Below are positions 26,872 through 36,346 of a stretch of DNA of 64,000 nucleotides, piece by piece (position 1 is the first letter of the stretch; each line of letters begins with the position of its first letter). This stretch comes from Sphingobacterium pedocola. GTDB taxonomy: Bacteria > Bacteroidota > Bacteroidia > Sphingobacteriales > Sphingobacteriaceae. The stretch is from contig NZ_MU158693.1 of assembly GCF_015209965.1 (NCBI RefSeq), forward strand, positions 285,138-349,137. Direction: 5' to 3'. The notes beneath the pieces were generated by a model. The model worked only from the letters and a program-made list of their open reading frames with translations. It made no database searches and was not told the origin of the DNA. Made by a program: the position numbers and the translations under genes.

Positions 26872-27735
26872 TTAGATTTGCTGGTAATTCATCTCGCGCT
26901 GAATTACAAATTCATACAGTTCTTCTATTGGTGACTTTAAAATTTTGCCAACCCGTACACCATGCACCTCGCACACTTCACGAAGGTGCATATCAAAATG
27001 GTAGGCGATCCTTCCCACAAAGTTACATTCGTATTCCCAATAATTGGGATAGCTCATTATATTCGTTCGCACATATTCGTCAAATCCGTTTCTCAACAAG
27101 TTATCGATAAAGGGATGCAATCGATTTTCATTCATAAACTCGGCGAATGACGCCAAATAGGAATTAGCTCGCTCCTTTTGGTACACATTTTTAATAACAA
27201 TATCTTTGGTCAGCCGATATTTTTCACCAAATATCTTCGCTAAATCACGCGGCATTTTTTCATACAAATAACTTGTTATTAATTGCTTACCAAACCAAGA
27301 CCCTGAACCTTCGTCTCCTAGTACATATCCGTTACCATTATGACTTGGTGTCAAGTTTTCACCGTCAAAAAAGCTAATATCTGATCCGGTACCTATTGTA
27401 GAGACATAACCTTTCTTATGTCCACAGGTGGCGTATGCAGAACCTAACAAATCGCTCTCCACAGATATAAAAGCATGTGGAAATAAATTTGTAAGTGCAT
27501 TCGAAACAATTTCCCGTCGATCAGGTGTAACACACCCCGCACCAAAAAAATACACCTCTCGTATCTCATCTATGTAAGGAATAATTTCAGGAACTTCTTT
27601 CACGACTTTCTCAATATCCTTTTCACTCATAAAGAAAGGGTTCAGGCCCTTAGTTCTAAATTGCAACGGTTTGCTATCTGGAACATTCAATATCCAATCT
27701 GAGCTCGACGAACCACTATCAGCCACTAATATCAT
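26872..27735 (-). CDS. Second BadF/BadG-type sugar kinase (N-acetylglucosamine kinase-like)
   Basis: 287 residues, paralogous to the protein at 22034-22894 over its full length. It keeps the phosphate loops VADSGSSSSDW and TIGTGSDISFF and the LGDEGSGSWFGK motif, and the shared ending VGKILKSPIEELYEF. Likely a cytoplasmic amino-sugar kinase; substrate unknown. It has a textbook promoter at 27770-27801 with a dyad in the spacer and is followed by a glutathione peroxidase gene. Why an amino-sugar kinase and a peroxidase share an mRNA is unclear. Confidence 0.85.
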   Translation of the reverse strand: MILVADSGSSSSDWILNVPDSKPLQFRTKGLNPFFMSEKDIEKVVKEVPEIIPYIDEIREVYFFGAGCVTPDRREIVSNALTNLFPHAFISVESDLLGSAYATCGHKKGYVSTIGTGSDISFFDGENLTPSHNGNGYVLGDEGSGSWFGKQLITSYLYEKMPRDLAKIFGEKYRLTKDIVIKNVYQKERANSYLASFAEFMNENRLHPFIDNLLRNGFDEYVRTNIMSYPNYWEYECNFVGRIAYHFDMHLREVCEVHGVRVGKILKSPIEELYEFVIQREMNYQQI

Positions 27736-27769
27736 AGTTATACTATTTTTTAGGTATCTACTCGTACCT

Positions 27770-27801
27770 CAAATTTAACTAAAATGCTTTGCATTTACAA
27801 A
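27770..27801 (-). promoter_or_regulatory. Promoter of the kinase-peroxidase operon with a dyad in the spacer
   Basis: On the minus strand TTTG (27801-27798), a 20-base spacer and TAAATTTG (27777-27770): an exact Bacteroidota promoter. The spacer holds AAAATGCTTTGCATT (27781-27795), with arms AATGC/GCATT around TTT, which could be a repressor site. Confidence 0.7.
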
Positions 27802-27980
27802 CTTAGCAAACCATCTCATGCATACGCTAAAAATAAACGCGAATAAATAACCGGACGAAGCGATTTCATACATAATCTTATAAGGCAAGCTCAGGTGAAT
27901 AACTCATCCTAAAAAAATTATTTAGGTGTAATTTACTTTTATATGCTGCAATATCTCTCTTGAATCCAACAAATATTTAT

Positions 27981-28011
27981 TTTGGAGTAGGCTACTTTAA
28001 AGTTAATTTTG
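27981..28011 (+). promoter_or_regulatory. Promoter of the M61 peptidase gene
   Basis: TTTG (27981-27984), a 19-base spacer, TAATTTTG (28004-28011): an exact match to the Bacteroidota consensus. The expected start gives a 5' leader of about 30 bases. Confidence 0.7.
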
Positions 28012-28046
28012 TAAATTAACTTCATTCACATAATAGCTTTTTTACT

Positions 28047-29786
28047 ATGTCTTCACCAACCGTATTTTTTCATGTATCTTTTGTCGAACCTCAAGCTCAT
28101 TATGCGGAAATAACCATGCGAATTCAAGGATTACAGAAACCCTTTGTAGATGTCAAAATGCCTGTATGGGCGCCGGGGTCTTACCTAATACGTGAATATG
28201 CCAAAAATGTAGAACGGTTCCGAGCGTATAACCTTTCCGAAGAATTAATTCCACACGAAAAGATTTCGAAAAACACATGGCGTATATATTCGGACGATAA
28301 GGAGATTCACATTCGTTATAGCATATACGGTTTTGAAAATTCAGTACGCACAAATTTCATAGATGATTCCCATGCATTTCTAAGCCCTGTAGGAACTTTT
28401 ATGTACGTAGACGATTGTTTAGACTATCCTGTGCATATACAGATTAAAAGACCTGATTTTTGGTCAAAAATATCTACTGGATTGGAGAAATCCACCGATT
28501 TACCAGACACCTATATCGCTCCAAATTTTGACATTTTATTCGACTCACCTATTGAAATTGGCAACCAAGATACATGGTCGTTTGATATCGGTGGTACGCT
28601 GCATGAATGCGCAATGGTCGGTGGAGGAGTTTACGACAAACAGAAACTTACGCAAGATATCACCACCATTGTAACGGAAGAAAACCGAATCTGGGGAACC
28701 AATCCTAATACATACTATCTCTTTATTACCCACAATTACCAAAGTAACAATGGTGGATTAGAACATCTCAATTCGACCGTGCTTGCTACCTCAAGACTGG
28801 GCTATAGTCAAGACGCCACTTACAAAAGCTATTTAAGCCTGATCGCACATGAATATTTTCACCTCTGGAATGTAAAGAGATTAAGACCTAAGGCATTGGG
28901 TCCCTTTGATTACGAAGCGGAAAACTACACAACCGGACTGTGGATCATGGAAGGCTTTACGTCGTATTACGACAACCTGATTATCAGAAGATGTTCCTTC
29001 TTTGACGAAAAGGAATACCTTCAGATGCTTGCATTGGATTTCAATACGGTGTATAATAGACCAGGGCATGAAATACAAAGTGCGGCGTTAGCCAGTCATG
29101 ATACGTGGATAAAACAATATCGACCCGATGAAAATTCACATAACACCAGTATTTCCTATTACAATAAAGGAGCGATGCTTGCAGCTGCAATCGATTTAAA
29201 AATACTTGTTGAAACCAATGGCCAACAACGTCTAGACGATGTACTCAAAACAGCTTATCAAAAATTCTATCTATTAGAAAATCGTGGTTTTGAAGAACAT
29301 GAACTCATGGAACTCGTACATCAAGTTACAAACGTAAATGTTTCCGAAATATTCAACGCTGCACACACCTTGGAAGAACTAGATTACAATTTATATTTCA
29401 ATAAAGTCGGATACGAAATTATCGATCTCAATGCAAACTCACAGTCTCTTTCAATGGGCATGAAAACCGTTAACAATGACACACGGATAATTGTTAAAAA
29501 CATAGATCGTGATTCTGCTGCTTGGAAAGGTGGACTCAACGTAGATGACGAAATTCTCGCCGCTAATGGTTATCGGATGGATCCAACGGGCCGTACGATC
29601 GATTACATTTTGGCGAATTCCAAAGAGGGGGATCAGGTAAGTTTGATTATTTCGCGTGATGGCTTAATCAAAAACCTAAACGTACAACTCCAATATTCCG
29701 ATAAGAAATCTTTCATCATTCAACGCAAGGAAACCGCAACTGTTGAGGAAAGAAGATTGGGAAATATATGGCTTTCTATAGAGTAA
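28047..29786 (+). CDS. M61 family metallopeptidase with C-terminal PDZ domain
   Basis: 579 residues. Zinc motif H268-E-Y-F-H272 with the third ligand Glu302 in WIMEGFTSYYD; the N-terminal beta domain (MPVWAPGSYLIREYAKNVE) is characteristic of the glycyl-aminopeptidase (M61) family. A PDZ domain occupies about 465-550 (RIIVKNIDRDSAAWKGGL, DEILAANGYRMD). No signal peptide is visible, so it should be cytoplasmic. It acts on N-terminal Gly/Ala peptides in characterised relatives. Single gene with its own promoter and terminator. Confidence 0.93.
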   Translation: MSSPTVFFHVSFVEPQAHYAEITMRIQGLQKPFVDVKMPVWAPGSYLIREYAKNVERFRAYNLSEELIPHEKISKNTWRIYSDDKEIHIRYSIYGFENSVRTNFIDDSHAFLSPVGTFMYVDDCLDYPVHIQIKRPDFWSKISTGLEKSTDLPDTYIAPNFDILFDSPIEIGNQDTWSFDIGGTLHECAMVGGGVYDKQKLTQDITTIVTEENRIWGTNPNTYYLFITHNYQSNNGGLEHLNSTVLATSRLGYSQDATYKSYLSLIAHEYFHLWNVKRLRPKALGPFDYEAENYTTGLWIMEGFTSYYDNLIIRRCSFFDEKEYLQMLALDFNTVYNRPGHEIQSAALASHDTWIKQYRPDENSHNTSISYYNKGAMLAAAIDLKILVETNGQQRLDDVLKTAYQKFYLLENRGFEEHELMELVHQVTNVNVSEIFNAAHTLEELDYNLYFNKVGYEIIDLNANSQSLSMGMKTVNNDTRIIVKNIDRDSAAWKGGLNVDDEILAANGYRMDPTGRTIDYILANSKEGDQVSLIISRDGLIKNLNVQLQYSDKKSFIIQRKETATVEERRLGNIWLSIE

Positions 29787-29824
29787 AAATAAGGGTGATT
29801 TTTCTAGTATCACCCTTTATTTTT
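29785..29824. terminator. Two-way terminator overlapping both stop codons
   Basis: Stem 29785-29799 with 29809-29824 (AAGGGTGAT core, one bulged T), AT tails on both sides. The TAA codons at 29784-29786 and 29826-29824 lie at its edges, the same arrangement as at 24571-24611. Confidence 0.75.
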
Positions 29825-30327
29825 TAAAATTTATACCGTATAGAAAGGCCAAAAGGATCAATCAATCGGATTGAACTCTCTTGTATAAAATCAAAATAAG
29901 GCTTTACATCTAGCGACACGGCTAAGGGTGTTGTAGGAATGTTGTATTCCACACCAATAATTCCATCCACACTAAGTGCCAATTCCGTGGAAGCGTTTAT
30001 TTGTTCTCCAGCGGCATTTCTGTAAGCTTTGTATTTATAACTCCCTATACTTCCACCTACACCATAAAACCATGAAAAATCTCCTGTGATGGGTTTGTGC
30101 CATTGGTATAGACCAACTACTCTAAAACGACTTGATCTTGAATTACTCTGCACACTCATAATACCTTCAATCGCACGATCTTCAGCCAACGTATACCGAT
30201 AAGTAATACCGGTAGCGCTACCAAACCTTGCTCCTATTGCATGCTGACTAGGAAGCTGAGCAAATGCATCTTTACCAAAAAATAAAACGGTACCTAATAA
30301 AAAAATACTGCGTAATGTGTTCTTCAT
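29824..30327 (-). CDS. Small outer membrane beta-barrel protein, hypothetical
   Basis: 167 residues from the ATG at 30327, which yields a good signal peptide (MKNTLRSIFLLGTVLFFGKDAFAQ). The rest is amphipathic strands (IGARFGSATGITYRYTL, WFYGVGGSIGSYKYKAY) ending in the barrel signature FGLSIRYKF. Eight strands fit the length. Function unknown. A -7 box TACTTTTG lies at 30360-30353. Confidence 0.75.
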   Translation of the reverse strand: MKNTLRSIFLLGTVLFFGKDAFAQLPSQHAIGARFGSATGITYRYTLAEDRAIEGIMSVQSNSRSSRFRVVGLYQWHKPITGDFSWFYGVGGSIGSYKYKAYRNAAGEQINASTELALSVDGIIGVEYNIPTTPLAVSLDVKPYFDFIQESSIRLIDPFGLSIRYKF

Positions 30328-30679
30328 ATATCTATTTAAAATATCCAACTGCCAAAAGTAATACTATTTTTAAACGTATAAAATTAAAAACAGGTATATA
30401 TCAATGATAATTTATGTTCGTTAAGAAGAGTTAGCTTGTTCGATTTCCTCCATGAATAAATTTTCGGAGGCAGCGGAGAGAATGTTAAATCGCATAGTGC
30501 TCATTCATCCCATTAAAACGTACATTGATGAAAAATTTGTTTTTTACAAGCGTTGTTTCTTTGGAGTTTCAAGCCGCTACGTCCATATTTTCGATGCGAT
30601 TATACTTGCAAATAAAAGCAAATTTCTTTAAGTTTAGAACTGTTGATAGGAAACAAATTATAAACACACATTAAATTCA
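30328..30679. promoter_or_regulatory. 352-base divergent spacer
   Basis: Contains -7 boxes for both neighbours: TACTTTTG on the minus strand (30360-30353, no -33 seen) and, on the plus strand, TTG (30606-30608), 20 bases, TAAGTTTA (30629-30636, one mismatch). No gene or terminator was seen in the middle. Confidence 0.4.
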
Positions 30680-32452
30680 ATGTATATGGAAACTGCAACT
30701 AGATTATTCGACTTACTAAAAGGCAATACTCACGCGTCTTCAAAACAACTTCTTGTTGCAAAGCGTCATGAAAATGGGTGGCGTGAATACGAATTAACGG
30801 AAATACTACAAATTATAAACAATCTAAGTAAAGGACTATTAACTAAAGGATTAAAAAAAGGGGACCGCATCGCTTTAATGTCTGGAAATAGACCCGAATG
30901 GAACTTTATAGATTTCGCGTGTAATCAATTAGGTATCGCATTAGTCCCCCTCTATCCTACCCTATCCAGCCAGGACTTATCATATATTGTAAAAGATGCA
31001 GATGTAAAATATGTATTTGTCAGCAATGCAGATCTAGCAGCAAGAGTAGACGCGGCAATTACTGAAGGTCAACTTAGTCTTGATGTATACACCTTCGAAG
31101 ATGTCTCAGGCAAACCAAACTATAATGAGCTTATCGAACTCGGAAAAAGCCAAGAAACAGACCTTAAACCTTATAATGACGCCGTCGACGAACAAGATTT
31201 ACTGACACTGATTTACACTTCGGGTACAACCGGCAAGCCTAAAGGGGTATATCTAACGCACAAAAACATATTAAGCAATGTCAATGCTTCTGCGCATCTA
31301 CTAACAGATGATTACAAGACAGCGCTTAGTTTTTTACCGTTGTGCCACATTTTTGAACGAATGGTCGTATATCTCTATATTTCGAGAGGTTTGCGTATCT
31401 ACTATGCTGAAAATCTAGATAACATTGTCGTAGATATCAATGAGGTGCACCCCGAACTATTCACTACAGTGCCGCGTGTGTTAGAAAAGGTGTATGACAA
31501 AGTAGTAGAAAAAGGAAAGGCACTAACTGGGATTAAAAAGTCTCTATTTTTCTGGGCATTGGATTTAGGACACAAATATCAAGAACCACCTTTAAATAGC
31601 TGGTGGTACAACGTTAAATTAGGTGTAGCACGCAAATTGATTTTTTCTAAATGGAAAGAAGCATTAGGCGGCAATATTAAACTAATTATTTCTGGCGGAG
31701 CAGCGTTACAAGAGCGTCTTGCTCGAGTATTTTGGGCTGCAGACATTAAAATTCTGGAAGGTTATGGCCTCACCGAAACATCGCCAGTAATCGCCGTAAA
31801 CTCGTGGGTCGAAACCGATGTAAAATTCGGCACAGTAGGCCGTGTTCTCGGGAATCTAAGTGTAAAGATTGCGCCAGATGGCGAAATTTTGGTAAAAGGC
31901 CCTTCTATTACTCCTGGTTATTATAAAAACGACGAAGCAACCAAAGAATCGATTGATCAGGAAGGCTACTTCCATACCGGAGATATTGGCGAACTTACGA
32001 AAGACGGCTTTCTGCGGATCACAGACCGTAAAAAAGAAATTTTCAAAACTGCTGGAGGTAAATATGTTGCACCACAGGTATTGGAAAACAAATTAATGGA
32101 ATCTACGTTAATAGGTCAAGTAATGGTGGTCGGAGAAAATCAACGTTTTCCTTCCGCATTGATCGTCCCTGCATATGAAGAGCTGGAAAAATGGAGCAAG
32201 TACAAAGGAATATCCAGCACTTCGCGACAAGATCTCCTTAAAAATGATCAAGTTCTCACTAAATACCAGCAAGAAATAGAAAAAGCAAATGCCAATTTTG
32301 GTCAATGGGAAAAAATCAAAAAATTTATACTTTTAACAAAAGAATGGACCATTGACAATGGCGAATTGACGCCGAAATTATCTTTAAAGAGGAAGGTTAT
32401 ATTACAAAAATATGATGGTCAAATAAAAGAAATATATGCAGAACACCAATAA
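30680..32452 (+). CDS. Long-chain fatty acid-CoA ligase (AMP-dependent synthetase)
   Basis: 590 residues; an ATG two codons in (30686) is an equally good start. AMP-binding motif YTSGTTGKPKG (about 173-183), GYGLTETSP, YFHTGDIGEL, and the K-x-x-x-G-K-Y region KTAGGKYVAP place it among the FadD15/AAE15-like long-chain acyl-CoA synthetases of Bacteroidota. It activates fatty acids at the membrane surface for lipid synthesis or degradation. Followed 13 bases later by a YihY-type gene. Confidence 0.93.
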   Translation: MYMETATRLFDLLKGNTHASSKQLLVAKRHENGWREYELTEILQIINNLSKGLLTKGLKKGDRIALMSGNRPEWNFIDFACNQLGIALVPLYPTLSSQDLSYIVKDADVKYVFVSNADLAARVDAAITEGQLSLDVYTFEDVSGKPNYNELIELGKSQETDLKPYNDAVDEQDLLTLIYTSGTTGKPKGVYLTHKNILSNVNASAHLLTDDYKTALSFLPLCHIFERMVVYLYISRGLRIYYAENLDNIVVDINEVHPELFTTVPRVLEKVYDKVVEKGKALTGIKKSLFFWALDLGHKYQEPPLNSWWYNVKLGVARKLIFSKWKEALGGNIKLIISGGAALQERLARVFWAADIKILEGYGLTETSPVIAVNSWVETDVKFGTVGRVLGNLSVKIAPDGEILVKGPSITPGYYKNDEATKESIDQEGYFHTGDIGELTKDGFLRITDRKKEIFKTAGGKYVAPQVLENKLMESTLIGQVMVVGENQRFPSALIVPAYEELEKWSKYKGISSTSRQDLLKNDQVLTKYQQEIEKANANFGQWEKIKKFILLTKEWTIDNGELTPKLSLKRKVILQKYDGQIKEIYAEHQ

Positions 32453-32465
32453 TGCAAATACAAGA

Positions 32466-33452
32466 ATGGAGAAAGAATCTTTTTTATTAAAAACAAAGGG
32501 CTTCGGTCGATTATTAATAGATGCAGGAAATGGCTTCATCGAAGATAAATGCATGAAGCTTAGTGCATCATTAGCTTATTATACCGTTTTCTCCATCGGA
32601 CCATTGATTATAATCGTAATTTGGGCCCTTGGATTCTTTTATGGTGCGCATCTTGAAGGATCGGTGGGTGCACGCGACGAAGTAATGGATGAACTAAATG
32701 ACGTCTTCGGTCGAGATATAGCTGCTCTCTTGGAAGGCGCTATTCAAAAAATATCGTTCGAGAACAAATCGAATATAGGTTTGATCATTGGTATATCCAC
32801 ATTGGTCATCACGTCCACCACTATCTTCGTCGACATTCAAAGCTCAATCAATGAGATTTGGAAAGTAAAACCCAAACCGAAAAAAGGTTGGTTAAAGCTT
32901 ATTATCAACAGACTCATTTCCTTTTCAATGATACTGGGATTAGGTTTCTTATTAATGGCGTCCCTGCTGATTAGTAGTGTTATCGGCATGCTTACTTCCC
33001 GTATCGAAAGCGTATTGGAAAACTGGAATATCCAATTGTGGGATTGGCTTAACACAGGAATCACCTTTCTGGTTATCGCGACGTTATTCGGTTTTATTTT
33101 TGCTTTTTTACCTGATGCCAAAGTTCGTTTTAAGGACATCTTAGGAGGAGCTCTATTTACAGCCCTCTTATTTATGGTAGGTAAATATGGTATATCATTT
33201 TACCTAGCGAACAACGCGACTGCAACGGCGTATGGTGCTGCGGGATCAATTATTATTCTTTTAGTGTGGGTTTATTATTCATCCGCAATATTATATTTCG
33301 GAGCAGAGTTTACAAAAGAATATGCCGTAAAATATGGACAGGGCATACATCCCGCGTCTTTTGCCGTTCTTGTAAAGCAAACTGAGCTAGAGATTGATCC
33401 AGAAACAGGTAAACGAGAAGTAGTCAAGAAACACAACGAACCCGTGCAATAG
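32466..33452 (+). CDS. YihY/UPF0761 family inner membrane protein
   Basis: 328 residues from MEKESF at 32466; an upstream ATG (32436) would overlap the acyl-CoA ligase gene by 17 bases and adds only polar residues. About six membrane spans and the family landmarks SLAYYTVFSIGPLIIIVI and AYGAAGSIIILLVWVYYSS are visible. Formerly called ribonuclease BN by mistake; the role is unknown. A charged C-terminal tail of 40 residues faces the cytoplasm by prediction. Confidence 0.9.
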   Translation: MEKESFLLKTKGFGRLLIDAGNGFIEDKCMKLSASLAYYTVFSIGPLIIIVIWALGFFYGAHLEGSVGARDEVMDELNDVFGRDIAALLEGAIQKISFENKSNIGLIIGISTLVITSTTIFVDIQSSINEIWKVKPKPKKGWLKLIINRLISFSMILGLGFLLMASLLISSVIGMLTSRIESVLENWNIQLWDWLNTGITFLVIATLFGFIFAFLPDAKVRFKDILGGALFTALLFMVGKYGISFYLANNATATAYGAAGSIIILLVWVYYSSAILYFGAEFTKEYAVKYGQGIHPASFAVLVKQTELEIDPETGKREVVKKHNEPVQ

Positions 33453-33454
33453 AG

Positions 33455-33491
33455 ATTCGATAGGCTCTTCAAAGCGCAAAGCCTATCGAAT
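33455..33491. terminator. Hairpin between convergent genes
   Basis: A 12-bp stem ATTCGATAGGCT / AGCCTATCGAAT with a 13-base loop between the stops at 33452 and 33495. Confidence 0.65.
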
Positions 33492-33494
33492 TTC

Positions 33495-36206
33495 TTAGTT
33501 TACATTATAATAATAAACGGATCGGCCTATTTTTCCGGCATCATCTATCCCTTCTACTACCACTTTATATTTACCGTTACCATCCGCATTATAATAATCC
33601 AGACTGATCTCCCCACTCTCGTCGATCACAACAGAAGGGTTCCAATATACGGTGCTGCGATAATCATTCGTATTTCTACTTTGATCGGTATCGTATTTCG
33701 GAGAATAAAACGTGCGTTCTTTAATATACCCCAACGGAAACATATCAATCACGTTAGATTTCGGCAGCATCGCTTCGATTTCAGCTAGCGACATCCGCGG
33801 CCCTTTTGGTTTTTCCTTTTTTGTGATGATAGATACAACACCATCATTTTGATACATACGGCTTACCGTACCCAGGTCATCCCGTAAAAAGATCTCAATA
33901 GCCTCTACTTCAGCGGTCTGAATGGAATTAAGCGAGGGCTCATCAATCGGCATCCCATTTAAGAAAAACTGTACGGGAGTACGGCTTCCTTGGTTATAAT
34001 TTCGGGTTATATAATATTTTAAAGTTTGCGAATCGTATGTAACACCTGTGAGCATTGTGGTCAAACACATGGTCAACACATTGCATCCACTTAGACGTTC
34101 CCCCTCTATACGGTGATCGGCCATGGACAGTCCCGACAAGGCCGAAAATTCCTTGCTCGTGCGCTGCTGTCTAACGACCCCGGTAACCGTTACCTCGTCG
34201 ATCAGAATAGAAGTTCGGTACTCATTTTTGCTGTTGGTAAGATAAGCTGTAAGTTGCTGGTCTATGTTCAGAACTTCATTGCTGGTATACGGATTTCGGA
34301 GATCTATAGCGGGATAAAAAGATTGATCCATATTAATAACCAAATTGCGGTAATTATCATTGCTTCTCGCGTTGATGGTCACTTTGACTGAATCTGGGAA
34401 CACTAAATTTTCAAAAGAAAATCGCCCATTTTGATCCGTATAGGTATCCTTACGTAAAGCACGCGCAGGTACCGACAATAAAAGCCCTCCATTGGGATAA
34501 GGTCTACCTGTATTCAGGCGTAATATCCCAGAAAGCGAAATCCCCTGCTCCGGCATAAAATTTACCTGCGGAAATTTTTCGGCGATCAATTCGGTATAAT
34601 CAAATCTCCTGAACCCTTGTGTCATCATTAAAGCATCCAGTGCTTCTGCTCGATTTTCTACGTTCTCATCAAAATAAAAATTGGGTTTTTCGACATACCC
34701 TTTCAAATCCGAGGTCAATAACAAACTACTTACAATTGTATTTTCCTGGTGGTCGTCATACGGCACTTTCGCTTCATCGATGACAGATATCGAAAGGTGA
34801 CTAGGTAATTTTTCTGCAGAAATATTTGTAATATCTAATTTAACTGCTTCTTTTTTTACGTAATCTTGTTTATTTGATTTGACTTGGATATTCAATTCGG
34901 AATTCCCCTTATTAAACACTAACCGCTCACTAATCGGTTTGCCTTGGGGAGTCAAAACGGTGAACTGTATGATACCGCTGGGTAGGTCTTCTTTCGGTAC
35001 AGAAATCAATAGGGATGAATTTTTTAAAGTTGCCTGCGCTGCGTAAACCAAATGTCCATTTAGCTGCGCTAAAATGTAAAAAGACGAATTTTGAATTTTC
35101 GAAAAATAATTTTCACTCGTGATAAGACCTATCTGAATAGCGTTATCGTCCGATTTATGATAGACTAAATTTACAGCTTCTTCTTTTACGACAGGTAAAT
35201 CAAATGTACGTTCCTCTTCACCTTCAATAGCCACTACGGCTTTATAAGATTCGCCCACTTGAGGGAGTAATGAGAAGTATCCCATTCCCAAACCTAGATC
35301 TGAAAATTCAGCTACTGTATTTTTTTTGCTGTCGATTACCTTCCCTTTTACAGCTAAGCCCTTCCCATCGGATCCAATAGCCTTAAAAGCAACATTTTTC
35401 GCAACACCGCCAATTAAATCACCTCCCTCGGGGAAAAATTGGACATCCGTTTCTTTTAGTGCATTTTTTAGCGGAAAGTCACCAATCAAAGCGCTTGCAT
35501 TTTCTGCTTCGACTTTTACGATCAAACGTCCATTTTTCAATATTTCTTTATCTTTTGAAGAGAATGTAATAGAGGCTCTACCCATATCATCCGTCTCAGA
35601 TTTGCCTTTATCAAACGGATCCCAACCATCAATTGCTTCCCAAGTAATTTTACGTTTGCCTAGCAAATCACCTCTTGCATCTTTAAATTGAATTTGCGCT
35701 TTAGTTTTGTTGCCTTCGGGTATATATGTGATCGTTGTTCCCATTTTTTTATTGATCGCATCACCAATAGGAACGATTTTATTAAAGAAAAATGAGCCAT
35801 CAAAATTCATCATCCATTTTGTATATGCTCTAAACCGGTAGTTATCTTGCTTTATATATTGCGGATCAAGCACTAAATATCCATTTCCAGTACCTTTATC
35901 TAACGGAATACGTAAGGTTTGTACAAGGGAATCTCGCCCATTAATAACCTCCACGTAACCTACTTTACTGGGTTCATACTCTACTAAGTTACGATGCAGA
36001 TACATTTTAAACCACAAGGTATCACCAACTGCATAATAAGGTTTATCAAAATGGAGATGGACTTTTTCTACTGGATAAACACCAAAATATTTTTGCACAC
36101 GCTCTACAACTGTGTTAATTGGAATTTTAGGTATTTCTTGGCCCTTAGAAGGCAAAATGATCAGCACAAATAATAAAAGGAATAATAAACTTTTGATTTT
36201 GTTCAT
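33495..36206 (-). CDS. MG2-like/CarboxypepD_reg/TonB-plug surface protein
   Basis: 903 residues with a signal peptide (MNKIKSLLFLLLFVLIILPSKG). The N-terminal part (about 45-130) resembles the MG2 macroglobulin domain (VHLHFDKPYYAVGDTLWFKM), followed by further beta domains. A carboxypeptidase-regulatory-like fold is at about 565-625 (LSGILRLNTGRPYPNGGLLL, DQNGRFSFENLVFPDS). A SusC-like plug segment is at about 660-800 with FFLNGMPIDEPSLNSI and SRMYQNDGVVSIITKK. No barrel follows; instead a short beta domain closes the protein. Common in Sphingobacteriaceae; role unknown, perhaps a periplasmic or surface partner of a transporter. Confidence 0.8.
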   Translation of the reverse strand: MNKIKSLLFLLLFVLIILPSKGQEIPKIPINTVVERVQKYFGVYPVEKVHLHFDKPYYAVGDTLWFKMYLHRNLVEYEPSKVGYVEVINGRDSLVQTLRIPLDKGTGNGYLVLDPQYIKQDNYRFRAYTKWMMNFDGSFFFNKIVPIGDAINKKMGTTITYIPEGNKTKAQIQFKDARGDLLGKRKITWEAIDGWDPFDKGKSETDDMGRASITFSSKDKEILKNGRLIVKVEAENASALIGDFPLKNALKETDVQFFPEGGDLIGGVAKNVAFKAIGSDGKGLAVKGKVIDSKKNTVAEFSDLGLGMGYFSLLPQVGESYKAVVAIEGEEERTFDLPVVKEEAVNLVYHKSDDNAIQIGLITSENYFSKIQNSSFYILAQLNGHLVYAAQATLKNSSLLISVPKEDLPSGIIQFTVLTPQGKPISERLVFNKGNSELNIQVKSNKQDYVKKEAVKLDITNISAEKLPSHLSISVIDEAKVPYDDHQENTIVSSLLLTSDLKGYVEKPNFYFDENVENRAEALDALMMTQGFRRFDYTELIAEKFPQVNFMPEQGISLSGILRLNTGRPYPNGGLLLSVPARALRKDTYTDQNGRFSFENLVFPDSVKVTINARSNDNYRNLVINMDQSFYPAIDLRNPYTSNEVLNIDQQLTAYLTNSKNEYRTSILIDEVTVTGVVRQQRTSKEFSALSGLSMADHRIEGERLSGCNVLTMCLTTMLTGVTYDSQTLKYYITRNYNQGSRTPVQFFLNGMPIDEPSLNSIQTAEVEAIEIFLRDDLGTVSRMYQNDGVVSIITKKEKPKGPRMSLAEIEAMLPKSNVIDMFPLGYIKERTFYSPKYDTDQSRNTNDYRSTVYWNPSVVIDESGEISLDYYNADGNGKYKVVVEGIDDAGKIGRSVYYYNVN

Positions 36207-36346
36207 AAGACTAAATTAACAGAAATAAAATGATTTATCAAAAACGCAACAATCATTTTCCGTCCTTGGCCAACCACTAAATTTAGCTAAAGATAAAGAA
36301 TTTTATTTTTCCAAATCTTTAAAAGAAGTTAAGATTTTCAAAGAGG

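Larger units (their letters stand above)
27736..28046. promoter_or_regulatory. 311-base divergent spacer with promoters for both neighbours
   Basis: Contains the minus-strand promoter at 27770-27801 and the plus-strand promoter at 27981-28011. The 180 bases between them hold no gene and no hairpin that I could see. Confidence 0.6.

Noticed and set aside
30440..30475. CCTCC/GGAGG hairpin in the spacer before the acyl-CoA ligase
   Set aside because: Only five pairs with a long loop and no T-run; consistent with chance.
36300..36335. AAATCTT/AAGATTT hairpin after the cls-side spacer as a terminator
   Set aside because: Seven AT pairs only, long loop, weak T-run; and its position is upstream of the MG2/plug gene and downstream of cls without clear polarity.
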